A stretch of 64,000 nt of DNA from Macrotis lagotis (Eukaryota; Chordata; Mammalia; Peramelemorphia; Peramelidae): assembly GCF_037893015.1 (NCBI RefSeq), contig NC_133663.1, positions 1,774,878-1,838,877 of the forward strand, written 5' to 3'. The notes below the pieces were generated by a model. It made no database searches and was not told the origin of the DNA. It was given only the letters and a program-made list of their open reading frames with translations. Positions 34,481 through 49,362 of the stretch are shown in pieces; positions within the stretch are counted from its first letter, which is position 1; each line of letters opens with the position of its first letter. The translations under genes were made by a program, and so were the position numbers.

Positions 34481-35139
34481 TAGACTGGACTGAATGAGAT
34501 TGCGTGTGAATCACAGAAGCTCAGGCTGGACTATAGGCCAGTCTGGCAAATTCTCTGCACCCCCCCCAGGTGAGGGCCTCCTGGGTTGCCAGACCATCAG
34601 TCGGGAAGCACTGGCATCTACCTCTTTGGCACAGGCATCTACCAAAGGACTGGGACAGATGCTGGGCCTCTGGAAGCAGGCAGGAACAGGCTATTTGCCT
34701 GGGAAATGAGAGGTTCCCTGGAGAGTGGGACAAGTCACATTTTGGGGGAATGAGAAATCTCTGTGGAGCAGATCTGGTGAAGCCCAGTCGCAGGCAAAGG
34801 AGGCAGCTTAACAAGCAAAGAAATGCAAATGCCCAGTTACTCCTCCCTGCTGGCTCTGCTCCTTCCCCTCCGCCAGGCTGCCTGCCCCGGGATCAGAGAT
34901 GCAAATGCTCCCACCCCTCCCCCTCAGACCTGCTGCCTGCACCAGCCAACCTTTAACCTTGGGGATCCACTTCCCCATCTATCTAGACCTGGGGGGTCTC
35001 TCTGGAGGAAGGGGTCTGGCCCTCACAAACAGCGCCCAGCTTGTGGTCCATCCGCTTCCAGGTGGCTACTGCTGTTTTCCCTTCCCTCTCTCTCCCTTGA
35101 CCCAGCCTCTTGACTAACCACAGACACATTCTGCCTCCA

Positions 35140-35600
35140 TGTTTCCTTCTTTCTGTGCCCCTGACCCTCTGAGCCTCCTCTTGCCCTCAGACCCTCTGAC
35201 CATCTCTCCTGGACTATCTGCCCCCCCCCCCCCCCCCATGTTCCACAGGCTCCCTGGCTCCCTATTGCCTCAGGATCAGATCCGACTCCTTCCCATTGTG
35301 GTCCCAGCAAACTTTCTAGCAGTGCTTCCCTTCCCTTCCCTTCTTGCATCCTCAGACCTGGCTGAACTCACTTCTTTTCTTCTTCCAAACAGGTAGTTGT
35401 TAAATGTTTCCTGTGTGTCAGGCTGTGTGTTTAGTGCTTCTAAGTAGAATCTTCTGGGACCCTCCTGTAGCAGGGCATCTCTTATCTCGGTGCTTTTGCC
35501 TGGACTGCCCTCCCTTCACTCCTCCGCCCCTTAGAAGCTTGACCTTCCTGTAGAACTCATCAGCACCTTCCCCACGAAGCTTTCAGACCCTCCCCCTGAG
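35140..35600 (+). repeat. L2/CR1-like LINE relic, sense
   Basis: Contains CTCCCTATTGCCTCAGGATC, AGATCCGACTCCTTCCC, CTGTGTGTCAGGCTGTGTG and TGCCTGGACTGCCC, typical of L2/CR1 3' regions, plus a 17-base C run at 35221-35237. Confidence 0.5.
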
Positions 35601-36269
35601 GAATTTAGCTTTGCCTTTCCCTCCTTGGAAGGAACATGCCCGCCCTCTCCAAGCAGAGAGCCATGTGGAGGAAATGCGACCTGACTGGCTAAACGTAGCA
35701 GGGACTAGGGAATCAGTAAGGCTCTTGAGCAGACTAATGAAAGCGGTCTTCTCCAGAGACCACTCCTGAGGTCTGTCTTTGGAGCTGTCTGAATCTCTCA
35801 CAGAAGCAGGCCCGGGCCTGGGAGGAGGCACTGAGCCTCCGTCTTTGAGTGGGAGGAAGGGCTGACATGGAATCAAAGATTCCATGGACAGGAGCACGGA
35901 GTTCCTGAAGCCCAGTTCCTCACTGACACCAAGGGATGGGAGGTGACGTGTCTAAGGTCATGTGGAGTGGAAGTAGCTGGACTGGGGGTCCTGACAGGGA
36001 GACCCCTGCTAGGTCCTTTTCCTTCTCCTTGACTCTCCCACACCTCATTCCGGAGAGCCTAACACAGAGGTGAGCAGACCTTCTGACAACTTGGAAACAG
36101 CTTTGACCCCAGTGGTGTTAGGAATCAGTCATGGGTCGGGTGGAGAGGCAGGGGACGGTGAAGGAGCTGACCTGAGCCTGAGCTCCTGGCTCTGTTTTAT
36201 CTGATGTGACCCTTGATTAGTCTTCTCTAACCCCAGCACCTTCTCTGTGACATTCTCCCATTTTGTGGA

Positions 36270-36470
36270 CTCCTTCATGGTCCAGTGGAAGGAGGACTAG
36301 GTTGTGGAGTTCACATTCTGGCTCTGCCATTTATGACTTCAGGCAAAGCAATGGACCTCTTTGGAAACCTCAATTTCCTTATCTAAAAGTGGGAGGTTGG
36401 AATGAGGTGGAGACTGGGGCCTCTGAGGTCCCTTTCAGCTTGAACCTAGGATCTAAGCTTCTGTGAAATC
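36270..36470 (+). repeat. MIR-type SINE, sense
   Basis: GGTCCAGTGGAAGGAGGACT, ACATTCTGGCTCTGCCATTT, ATGACTTCAGGCAAAGCAAT, CCTCAATTTCCTTATCTAAA then GTGGGAGG: full MIR order. Confidence 0.75.
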
Positions 36471-36814
36471 TGAATGGCATGATTTAGAAGGGACGCATGG
36501 CCAGCTTTTTATTATTTAGTTTCTGTCTCTTGCCTCTCCGCCTAGACTGTTATCTCCTTGAAGCAGGTACTGTGGCGCCCCACACAGGACCCAATATTAA
36601 GTTGGCTTCATCCTTGGTAAAGACATAGTTTGATCTATTGATACAGAGGAGAGAATAGATTGTAGAGCTCATGGAGGGCAGGCAGGGAGCTTGAGGAGAG
36701 CCCTGTGTCTGTGTTCCTCTCAGGGATAACACCCAAGGAGGAAGAGCTCTTGAGAGAGAGATGCTCATTCTCTTTGTCTCCAGCCTGATGCTGTGTACAT
36801 GAGGATGTAACTGT

Positions 36815-36990
36815 CTGTGTATGTTGGTGTCTGTGTCTGTCTGTCTGTCTATGGGTCTGTTAATTTGTTTTTGTATCTGTATCTGTGTCTGGGTCTGTGC
36901 CTGTGTCTGTGTGTCTGTGTGTCTGTGGCTGTGTCTATGTCTGTGTCTGTGTCTGTGTTTCTGTTCATTCCTGTGTTTGTCTGTCTCTAT
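36815..36990. repeat. (GTCTGT)n microsatellite
   Basis: About 175 bases of GTCTGT/GTGTCT hexamers with interruptions. Cys/Val/Leu-rich frames are artefacts. Confidence 0.93.
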
Positions 36991-37108
36991 GTGGAGCTGT
37001 AGGGCCTGAGTGGGAATCCAGGCTCTGTCTCTTATCCCTGTGTGACTTTGGATCAGTTATTTTCTTTGTCTGAACATCCGTTCTCTCATCGGTTAAAAGA
37101 GGGAATGG

Positions 37109-37421
37109 AAGCTCACTCCCTCCTCAGATGAGTTGCTTTTCTTTCTTGCAGCTAGTCTGCCCTTGAGGAGTGGCGTTCCCTCATGGAGCCTCTTCTTGCT
37201 CCTCTACTTTTCCTTCTTGCTTATCATCTCGTGGTGCTTGATGCTCCTATTTGCGTTCCTTCCTGTTCAGTTTTTATGGTGACTTTGGTTACTTAGGTTG
37301 TTTAGGTTACTTAGGGATCGGTGGTTTCCTGCATTTAGCCTTTCTTTCTCCTTAGCTTCTGCTAATAAGAGCAGTACTTAAATAAACCTTTTTGTCCCTA
37401 AAAAATAAAAATAAAAATAAA
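37109..37421 (+). mobile_element. Retroposed insert of unknown source with 15-bp TSD
   Basis: A 313-base segment ends with the polyadenylation signal AATAAA (37381-37386), 14 bases of unique sequence, then an A-rich tail (AAAAAATAAAAATAAAAATA). TAAAAGAGGGAATGG at 37094-37108 and TAAAAGAGGGTATGG at 37422-37436 flank it as a duplication with one mismatch. The body is neither the tRNA-like SINE nor recognisable L1. It looks like the 3' untranslated end of an mRNA retroposed by L1; the parent gene is not recognised. Confidence 0.75.
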
Positions 37422-38696
37422 TAAAAGAGGGTATGGGTCTATCTGTGCTTTGAGTCTCCCCACCTTCATGGACTCTGTTTACCCCTGATGTTTTCTGGGA
37501 TAGCCAGGATTGGCATTCCCTTCCCTCTCACCTGCACTATTGTCTTGGCAAAGCATTCAGCGCAAACCAAGCCCACCACCACCTGGCAGCCACTCCTACT
37601 GCCTGGCCTGGCAAACTCTCTTCCGGTCCCTCTCCCTAACACCACAGGCCTCTGTTTATATTCAGCCAGGGCTGCGGTGTCCCTAAGCCTGGTCGGCCTT
37701 ATATGGTGACAGACTGGAACAGTGGAGTCACAACAATTGGTTTGACTCCCAGTCCTCCTTCAATTTGCCGTCTGACCATAACTTCATCCCTGAATTTCTC
37801 TGGGTTCTTTTTCTTCCTCTTTCCCTAGCCCATCCTTGAAGTGATGGGAATGGACTTTGACATCGGAGATCCCCTTCAGCCCTGGCCTTCTTGGAGCTTT
37901 GGGAAGGTCCTCTCTGGAGCCTCCCATGAAGTCTTCCTTGGCTGCTTGCAGGCTCTAGGTGGCTTCTTTGTTATCTTTTGGCCTCCTAATCTCTCATAGT
38001 CTGTTCTTGTATACGTTGAGTGTCCCCTCAGTCACTGGTGGAGGTTTATCCGGGACCTGGCTTTCTAGTCAGCCATCCTCATGGTCTGTATTTTCTTTCT
38101 GGCCATATTGCACCTCTTCTGTCTCCCTTGCTCCTTTGCTGGACAGTCCTGGATCCTTGTGTCAGGCCCCCCAGGGACCTTCAGGTTTCCCCCTCTCCTA
38201 AGCCTCTCTTAGGTATCAAGGCTAAGACTGTGTGGGTTTTGGTGGCTGGTGTTTACCTGCCAGAAGCCCCTGGGAGAGACCCTAGGCTGAGGGCTGGGGG
38301 GAGACAGACACCAGGAGATGGCTTACATCAAGTTCAAGCTTGGAGGAGTCCAGGGCAGCCCTGCCAGGTTAGTGCCAGGTTATCATAGACATTTGACAAG
38401 TGAGGAAACCGAGCCCTCGCAGAAGTGATAGTCAAAGGGACCCCAGCCGAGAAGCATCCAGCCTGGGAGGCAGCTGCTCCCTATGGACCTCAGAGGCCCA
38501 GAGAAGGAAGGCCAGGAAAGGCACGATGGAAAAGTTATGGGTTTCTTTGATCCAGGGCCCTTCTTAGTCACTTAGATTTAGGACCAGACCCTACCTGGAC
38601 TGGAACCTCTTTGCCCAGGATGACTTCGGCCCCCACTGCCCCTTGCTCACTTATGTGATTGTGTGTTTGTGGGCCCATGTGTGTTCATGTATGTGA

Positions 38697-38855
<159 letters not shown>

Positions 38856-38900
38856 TGAGCTCTCAGAATCCCCCAGCCCTGGCAGTGCTGATGGCCCTAA

Positions 38901-39371
<471 letters not shown>

Positions 39372-39865
39372 TAACTGCAGACTTGACAGGGGCCCGGAGG
39401 AGGGCTGACTCCATTGCTCTTAGACCCACCGCTGAGTGATGCGTCCTGAGCCCCTCCCTGACCTCCCAAACCAGATCTGAGGCCTCTCACAAGAGAAACT
39501 ACTTCAGGGACAGTGGGCAGAGGTGCCCAGGGTTGGGCACTGCCAGGGAAGGGCATCTCTGGCCTGCTGGCCTGCCCTCCCTGGTCATCGCCCAGCCCAA
39601 GGCCTCTCCCAAGAGAAGCTGCCCAAGCCCCGCGGAGTGGTTTATGGGAAAGAGGGGGGAGGGGGCCTGGTGTTTGCTGTGGCGACAGCCCAGTGGGGCC
39701 AGGGTTGTCAGCTCCTGACAATGAGCCGGGGAAAGGCTTCCTCTGCTCTGCTCCTTCCCGGATCTGGGGGGGTGGGGGGGCCGCCTCACATTTTCCACTC
39801 ACTTGACTTAGCTGAGGCCCCATGTCGTGACCTGAATCAAACTGTTCATGTCTGAAAAGAAGAAA

Positions 39866-40190
39866 ACACCCCCTGCCCCCAGCTCCCTCCTCTCCCAGGC
39901 CCCCTTCCCCTAGGTCCTCCCTCCCAGTTCCCCCTCCCCCCCAAATCTTTCCTTCCCTAGATCCCCACTCACAGCTCCCTCCGCCCCAGGTCCACCTTCC
40001 CCCAAGTCCACCTACTCGGCTTCCTCCTTCCCCAACTCCCCCCCCCCCCATTTCCCTCCCCTCTCTCCCAACTCCCCCCTCCTCCAGGTCTCCCTCCCCT
40101 GGGCCCACCTTCCCCTAGGCCCTCCCTCCCAGGTCCCTTCTCCCCCAATTCCCCCTCCCCCAACTCCTCCCTTCCCCCATTCCCCTTCAG
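39866..40190. repeat. C-rich (CCCTCCC / CCCCCAACTCC) tract
   Basis: About 325 bases of C-rich DNA in intron 5 with many runs of three to nine C separated by short CT, AGGT or AACT segments, giving an imperfect tandem texture. The complementary strand is dense in G runs. The Gly/Glu/Arg frame on the minus strand is compositional. Confidence 0.9.
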
Positions 40191-40229
40191 TTCTGATTTC
40201 TCTTCAAGGCCCAAAGTGCCAGGGAACCA

Positions 40230-40370
40230 GAGCTAAGACTGGAGCTGGGGGTCTGGGGAGGATCCCAGCTCTGATCTTAACTAGTCATTCTCCAACACCT
40301 GTTTGGGCTGCCTCAGTTTCCTCCTCTGTAAAAAGGCATTGCCCAAATGTGATCTCTCAGGTTCTCCTTA
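40230..40370 (+). repeat. MIR-type SINE, sense
   Basis: CAGCTCTGATCTTAACTAG, TGCCTCAGTTTCCTCCTCTG, TAAAAAGGCATTGCC in MIR order; head degraded. Confidence 0.65.
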
Positions 40371-41248
40371 ATCCTTTGATCTCTGATTTCCGTCCTTTTC
40401 TGAGGGGCAGGGCACAGTGGGCTTCCAGGGCCAGTGAGCTCAGAGCCAACCTCCTGCCATCTCTGCTGGATGCCTTGTCAGCCTTGGGCTCTGTCCTTGC
40501 TGATTTTCCCAGAGGCAATGGGTGTTGCCAGGTGGACATACAGGTAGAAATCTTGTTCTGAGCAGGACCAGAATCCAGTGTGCTTGCGACTGAGAGGAGA
40601 GGCCGGGGATGGAGTGAGTGGTTTTGCTTGGGTCCTGGGTCCCACCTTCACTCTGGGGTTCCCCTGAGACTCAGTCTCAAGCTTCTCCTCTCCTCTCCAT
40701 ACCAGCTCTCTCAGTGATCTTGTCAGTCCCCGTGGATTCAATGACCATCTCCTGGGGAGAGGGAACCCCACAGACTGATCTACCCAGCCTGCAGCCCTCT
40801 CAACCTCCCAGATGCCAAAGCTGATGTCTCAGACATCCCAGACTCACCATGGCTGAGGCAGAACTGTCTTTTCTCTCCAGTCCTCCCCTTTCCGGGCTTC
40901 CCCAGCTCCTGCTGAGAGCCCCACCACTCTCCTAGACACCCCTCCCCTATTCTTACCTCCCCTGCTCTCTCCCCTTCCATGCTTGGTCTACCCACCCACC
41001 CAAGCTTTCTTGAGGATGCCCTACTTTCCTGGCTTAGCCTCCTTCAGGCTTTCATCCCCTCATACCAGGACCATTTCTCCAGGCTCTCCATCATCCACCT
41101 AGGCCTAGACTCTCCAGTTCATCTCTCATGCAATTGCCAAATAGAGACCCCCTAAAGCAGGTTCACAGCAGAGAGGTCTCCTGGTGTGCTTGGATTCAAC
41201 ACAGTCTCATCTCTTTGCAACCAAAAACTGTGCTTTTTGATTCCAATG

Positions 41249-41478
41249 GATGGAGGACTGGACTTGGAACCAGAAAGATGCCTCTTGCTGAGATCAAACT
41301 TAGCCTCAGATGCTTAATAGTTCTATGGCCCTGGGCAAATCACTTCACCCTGGTTGCCTCAGTTTCCTCCTCTGTAAAATGAGTTAGAAAAGAAAATGGC
41401 AATCCACTTCATTATCTTTGCTAAGAAAATCCCAAATGGTGTCACAGAGAATTGGTCATGACTGAAATGACTGCTTGG
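41249..41478 (+). mobile_element. Older tRNA-derived marsupial SINE with long 3' tail region
   Basis: Degraded head (GGACTGGACTTGGAACCAG), then CCTGGGCAAATCACTTCACC, TGCCTCAGTTTCCTCCTCTG, AATGGCAATCCACTTCATTA and CCCAAATGGTGTCACAGAGA. The 3' part matches the element at 46615-46856. Diverged; no clear duplication seen. Confidence 0.75.
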
Positions 41479-41814
41479 AGCTCCTTTGTGGGCTCTAAAG
41501 TCTGGCCAGTCTAGCCTGTGGAGTGTTCTGCATACACAATCCCCCAACCCCCATCTTCATTCCTCCCCTCCCTCCCCACCATCTCTGTCTTATAGACCCC
41601 AGTTCCCAGTCATGTCCACCTCAAGTCCTGTCAGGCATATTCCAGGGTGGGGTTGGAGATCCAGTGGGAGCTGATGAAGGGACCTGCGCTTAGGGTTGGA
41701 GAGCCAGGTAGCTGTTGAGGCTTGGAGGCCATGGGCTGAGTAGGGAACAGAACCAGGAGTGAGCAGCAGCTCCAATCCCCTGGGGCCAAGACTTCTGGAG
41801 CCCTTCCTTAGCTA

Positions 41815-42620
41815 GTGTGTGGCCTGCAGCTGGAGACACCAAGGCAGGGAGTTCAGATCAAGAAGGAGCCTTTATGTCAATCTTCAGAGTCTTCCAGCCA
41901 GTTAATAGGACTCAGCAGTCTATTGGCCCTCCAACCAGGGGCAAACCCACAGCTGTGTTGTCCTGACAGAGTCCAGGGCAGGTGCTTGCAAAGCTCAGAC
42001 TGGAAGGGCATCACTCTGAATTTGCTTTGGGAACTCTGAAAGCTCTCAATTTTCTAACCTGACCTATCCCTAAGATCCCCAAAGAGTACAGTACTCAGAA
42101 TTCAGCAACAGAATCTGGGGACTACAAAACAGGCCTCCCCAAGGGTCAGATAGTTCCTTCCAAAGTGTGCAGAATCTGATCCTCACACAAAGTTCTAATT
42201 TCGGAAGAAAAGCTGAAACGAATAAGTAAAGGGAAAAAAAAGAACCCCCCCCCCCAAAGAGCTATTGTGGTGACAGGGAGCTGAAGACAGAAATCCAAAA
42301 GAAGAGACCCTCAAACTTTTATAAGCAGAGCCTCTTGTGCTTGGGCACAGATTTGATGAGAACATCTGGAAGGGATGAAGTAAGAGTGAAAAAAAAGATT
42401 GTAAAAAAGATTTTATCAATCGAGCAATGAGACCTCTAGAGGAAAAAACTGGAAAAGAAACGAGAGTTTTGAAGGATACTTGGAAGGAGAAATAACATCT
42501 TGGCTTGAGAGGCTCAAGCAACAGATTCTTTGAAAACTAGACTGAACCAGATGGAGACATACATTCCTAGAGACAGCGGAGAGGTCCCAACAAAGCTAAA
42601 AGTCTGAACAAATGAATGGA
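41815..42620 (+). mobile_element. L1 5' region fragment (5' UTR into ORF1 start), sense
   Basis: The left half has degenerate 5'-UTR-like text. The right half is A-rich with AAAGAGCTATTGTGGTGACA, GAAGAGACCCTCAAAC and repeated GGAAAAGAAACG-type segments as in the start of marsupial L1 ORF1. It is the sense counterpart of the 5' region seen antisense at 60.4-60.96 kb. No ORF survives. Confidence 0.5.
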
Positions 42621-43437
42621 AATTGATGGTCCGAGGCTGACTCTGTGTCCATTCTCCCTGATGCCTCCCCTGATGTCAATCTAACATCTTCCCCTAAGGG
42701 CCTACATGGGGAGCTTATGAATGGCCACGGATGAGTGTGATCCAGAATCGGCTGCAATCAGCATCATTGAAGGGAATGACTACATCAAAGAGATCCTGAT
42801 CCATCTGCAGAGTCAGGGGCCCAGTGTGGACCCCAGAATAGGGCCCTGTGGCCTTTTGGGGGCTTGTTGGGAAAGGGCTTCTGCCCTGGGAGACAGCTTT
42901 TCTCAGAGTTTCCCCCATTTCCTTTGGTTCTGTGTGGAAATAGCAACCTGTTGAATCTGGAAGGGGCTTTGGGGGACACCAGGTTGGTCTCCCTCTTTTT
43001 AAAGAGCCAATAGCTGAGGTCCAGAGGATGTGCAGGATGCAGCATGGTTGGGCCTTGGAACCAGGCATCCTGACTCCCTTCAGCTCTCTTCCTAGCTAGT
43101 CATGAGACCCCCATCTAGAGCCAGAATAGAACTTGGAGGCACCTTGAGTCCAACTCTCAGGCTTGCGTGGTGAATTCAGAGACTTGCTTCAGAAAGGTGG
43201 CTTTGCCCCAGGACACAGGATTTTTGGGCCAGAGCCACATGACTTCAGAGCCAGAGCCCCTCCATTTTACAGAAGAGGAAAGAGGGACCAGGAGATGGAG
43301 GAAGAGACCTACCCAAGGACATTCAGAGCTCAGAAGAGGGTCCAAGGCTCATGCTGTCCAGAGGATGGTGGCGGGGGAGGGGTTTAGAGTATGGGGGCCT
43401 ATGCAGGACTGAGGAGCAGTGGGGGGATCCCTCCTGA

Positions 43438-46565
<3,128 letters not shown>

Positions 46566-46614
46566 TGACGAGAGCTTTTTAGGGCCTGTAAATGGTGTGT
46601 CTAGGTCATTGAGG

Positions 46615-46856
46615 GGTAGATAGGAGTCACAACAGATAGTGTACTGGCCCTGGAGTCAGGAGGACCTGAGTTCAAATCTGGTTTTGGACAGTCACTTAGC
46701 GGTGTAACACTCAGCCAGTCATTTCACCCTATTTGCCTCAGTTTCTTCATCTGTGAAATAAACTGGAGAAGGAAATGGTAAACTGCTTCAGTATCTCTGC
46801 CAAGAAACCTCTAAATGGGGAGTTGATAAATCAGACCCAACTGAACAATAGCAACA
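46615..46856 (+). mobile_element. Older tRNA-derived marsupial SINE, full length
   Basis: CTGGCCCTGGAGTCAGGAGG and GAGTTCAAATCTGG head, CAGCCAGTCATTTCACCC, TGCCTCAGTTTCTTCATCTG, CTGGAGAAGGAAATGGTAAA, CTCTGCCAAGAAACC, and a tail AACTGAACAATAGCAACA. AGGTCATTGAGGGG before it and AGGTCATTGGGGTC after it are an imperfect duplication. Confidence 0.85.
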
Positions 46857-46992
46857 GGTCATTGGGGTCAGTACTTAAGTAGGCACCCAGCAAAGACTTA
46901 TGGAGTTGATTGGCTTAGTGTAACCTAGAATAGGGACAGTTTGGAGTCCCTTCCCCAAACACACAAGTTTGCTGTTCCATCTGGCTGTAGTC

Positions 46993-47066
46993 CCTCTCTC
47001 TCTTTCTCTCTCTGTCTGTCTCTGTCTCTCTGTCTCTCTGTCTGTCTGTCTGTCTCTCTCTCTCTG

Positions 47067-47118
<52 letters not shown>
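46993..47118. repeat. (TCTCTG/TC)n microsatellite
   Basis: TCTGTC-type repeats ending in a pure TC run. Third long CT/GA microsatellite of this build in the window, after 1545-1772 and 26900-27010. Confidence 0.95.
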
Positions 47119-47119
<1 letters not shown>

Positions 47120-47454
47120 ACTGGGAAATCTGTATTTCTTAGACCAAAAGCTGGCAGTCTGAGAGGTGGGGAAGGTGGAGGAGAGAGGCAGGAGAGCTGG
47201 CTGTGTAGGCCATTCTGTCCCAACTTTCAGGCTTTTTTTGGGGGGGAAGGGATTTCATTCTGCTTTTGGTTAGAAAGTGAGGTCTTCTTTGGTGTGACGG
47301 GATAGGAATTAGGGAGGGGTTATAAGGATAAAGGACTTCAACCTGACCAGTTTATGCTCTGCTTATAATTCTGAGCTCCTGGCCTGGAGGAGCTAAGTAA
47401 CCTCTGGTGAGCTGCCTACACCCACCTCTGAAGGGCTGAGAGAGAGAGATGTGG

Positions 47455-47790
47455 TGGTGGCAGGGCTAACTTTGCGTGTCAGATTCTGTGGCTGTCCACT
47501 GGTGCTGGGGGCAGCTTTGTGTGTCTGGTTCTGTGGCTGATCTGGTTTCTTTGGCTGTCCACTGGTGGCAGGGGACAGCTTTGTGTGTCTGGTTCTGTGG
47601 CTGTCCGCAGCTGGCGGGGGCAGCTTTGAGGATCTGGTTCTGTGGCTGTCCACTAGTGGCAGGGCTAACTTTGTGTGTCGGATTCTGTGGCTGTCCACAG
47701 TTGGCAGGGGCAACATTGAGGATCTGGTTCTGTGGCTGTCCCCTGGTGGCGGGGGCAGCTTTGCATGTCTGGTTCTGTGGCTGTCCTTCA
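47455..47790. repeat. 45-bp tandem repeat (VNTR), about 7 units
   Basis: Each unit starts GTTCTGTGGCTGTCC, followed by a variable CACTGGTGG segment, GCAGGGGCAGCTTTG, and GTGTGTCTG or AGGATCTG. Most units are 45 bases (15 codons), one early unit is longer by an insertion. Subtypes ending in GTGTCTG/GTGTCGG and in GAGGATCTG alternate, suggesting 90-base higher-order growth. Because the period is divisible by three, long open frames exist on both strands, the longest being 174 residues on the minus strand at 47393-47917 with a DSHRTRHTKLxPP-like repeat. Confidence 0.92.
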
Positions 47791-49235
47791 GAAGGCTGTG
47801 GGTGGACAGGACAAGACATGCTTTGACCTCGGGATCACCTTGAGACCAAGAGGCCAGGCTGGACCTGGGCCTTTTTAGACCCAAAAGAGACAGTTTCAGG
47901 TCCTTTAAAGGGCCCATTCAATGACAAACTTCCCTTTTCAATTAGTCGCAGCATATCCCTTAAGGACCTCCCTGAGCTGGCAACATTCCATTAACCCCTG
48001 CTGGGAGGGCTGTGGATGACTCCCGCATGCTGTGACCTCTGTTCTTGTTCTCTTTAGTGAGAGGAAGGCCCTGGGGAATCCTCTGTGACCCCAGCCAGGC
48101 CCTGGGGAGGTCAGGGAACCCAGGACTTGGGAGTCATTGTGTCCTGCTCCCTGGGGCTAGTCTGGGTGGGTCCTTCCTGGTCATGATTGGAAGGATGATG
48201 TTTCAGTGACAAATATTTTTGTGGGAATTAAAAGCTTTCTTGACAATAACAAATATGCTTTGAGAATGGGGAAACTGGTTCCAGGATACCTCCTCTGCAC
48301 CCCTGGGAGAACTTGGCCTTGTTCCTTCTTTCCTGGGGGGGCGGAGGGGTTGTTTGTTTTTCTCTCTTCTGACTCTTTCCCTGTGGGGAAAAGAGCTCAG
48401 ATCTTGGACTCCAAAGAACTTTGAGTGAGACTCAGTTTGGTCATGGAGCCATAGTGCCTGGGGGAGGGAACTTTGTTGTGGTTCATGCATCTCCCCCCAC
48501 AGCACCTAGCTCAGAGCTAGACGACCACGGTAGGGGGGAAATAATGACCTGATTTCTTGGGGAGGCCAGTTGACCTGGAGAAAATGGAATAAGCTGATAG
48601 TGAGTTCAACGAAGATTTAACCACTGTTCATTACCCATGAAGTGTGAGCCCTTGGGACAAGTCCCTGACTGTGAGCCTGTGTCCATGCAGAGGGGGTTGC
48701 GGGCAGAGGAGACCCTAGGGAGAGCAGGGCAAGGAAGAGCAAAGACTCTGGGACGAGGGAACACCAGAGGCTTCCTTTCCTGTGGCTGGAGGTCTGGAGC
48801 ATCCTGTGTTCACAGAGAGGGTGGGGACTCTGGGAGAGGGGCGGGTGTGACTCTGTGGTCTCTGAGGGCCTTGCCAGGATAGGGAATGCTCTCTCGAGGC
48901 TCACTGTCCAAGAGCAAGGACTTCTCAGGACTCCAGAGGTATTCCTGTGGGATTGGGATTCTCTTCTCTGCTGCCATCGGTCCAGGCCACCATGCTGGGA
49001 ATGGAGGCCAGCCCAGTAACATCCTTAGCTTTTACACTGGGATACTGCTTTTGAAGAAAGGACAAGTACAAGTCTTTTCCCCCAAGCCCTGGGGGTGTCC
49101 TTTCATGTGGGGAGTCTTGGGGAGAATGGGCTCGAACTTCCTGTGATTATCACAAAGCACCAACACCATCCCATTCCTATGCAATGCATCATGCCTTCCA
49201 GAAGAATGCTGGGCTCAGCCAAGGATGGGCTGGCT
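47791..49235 (+). other. ATP2A3: ATP2A3 intron 8, unassigned stretch
   Basis: No exon 9 candidate (Met-Phe-Val after AG) and no recognised repeat. Confidence 0.45.
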
Positions 49236-49362
49236 CCAGAGGGCATTCCTGGACTCAGAGGGCATTCCTGGACCCAGAGGGCATTCCTGGACTCAGAGGG
49301 CATTCCTGGACCCAGAGGGCATTCCTGGACCCAGAGGGCATTCCTGGACCCAGAGGACATTT
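49236..49362. repeat. 19-bp minisatellite, about 6-7 copies
   Basis: Unit TGGACCCAGAGGGCATTCC with a TGGACTC variant in the older copies. The last copies carry GGACATTTCTGC changes. Three units make 57 bases, hence apparent 19-residue protein repeats in all frames. Confidence 0.93.
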
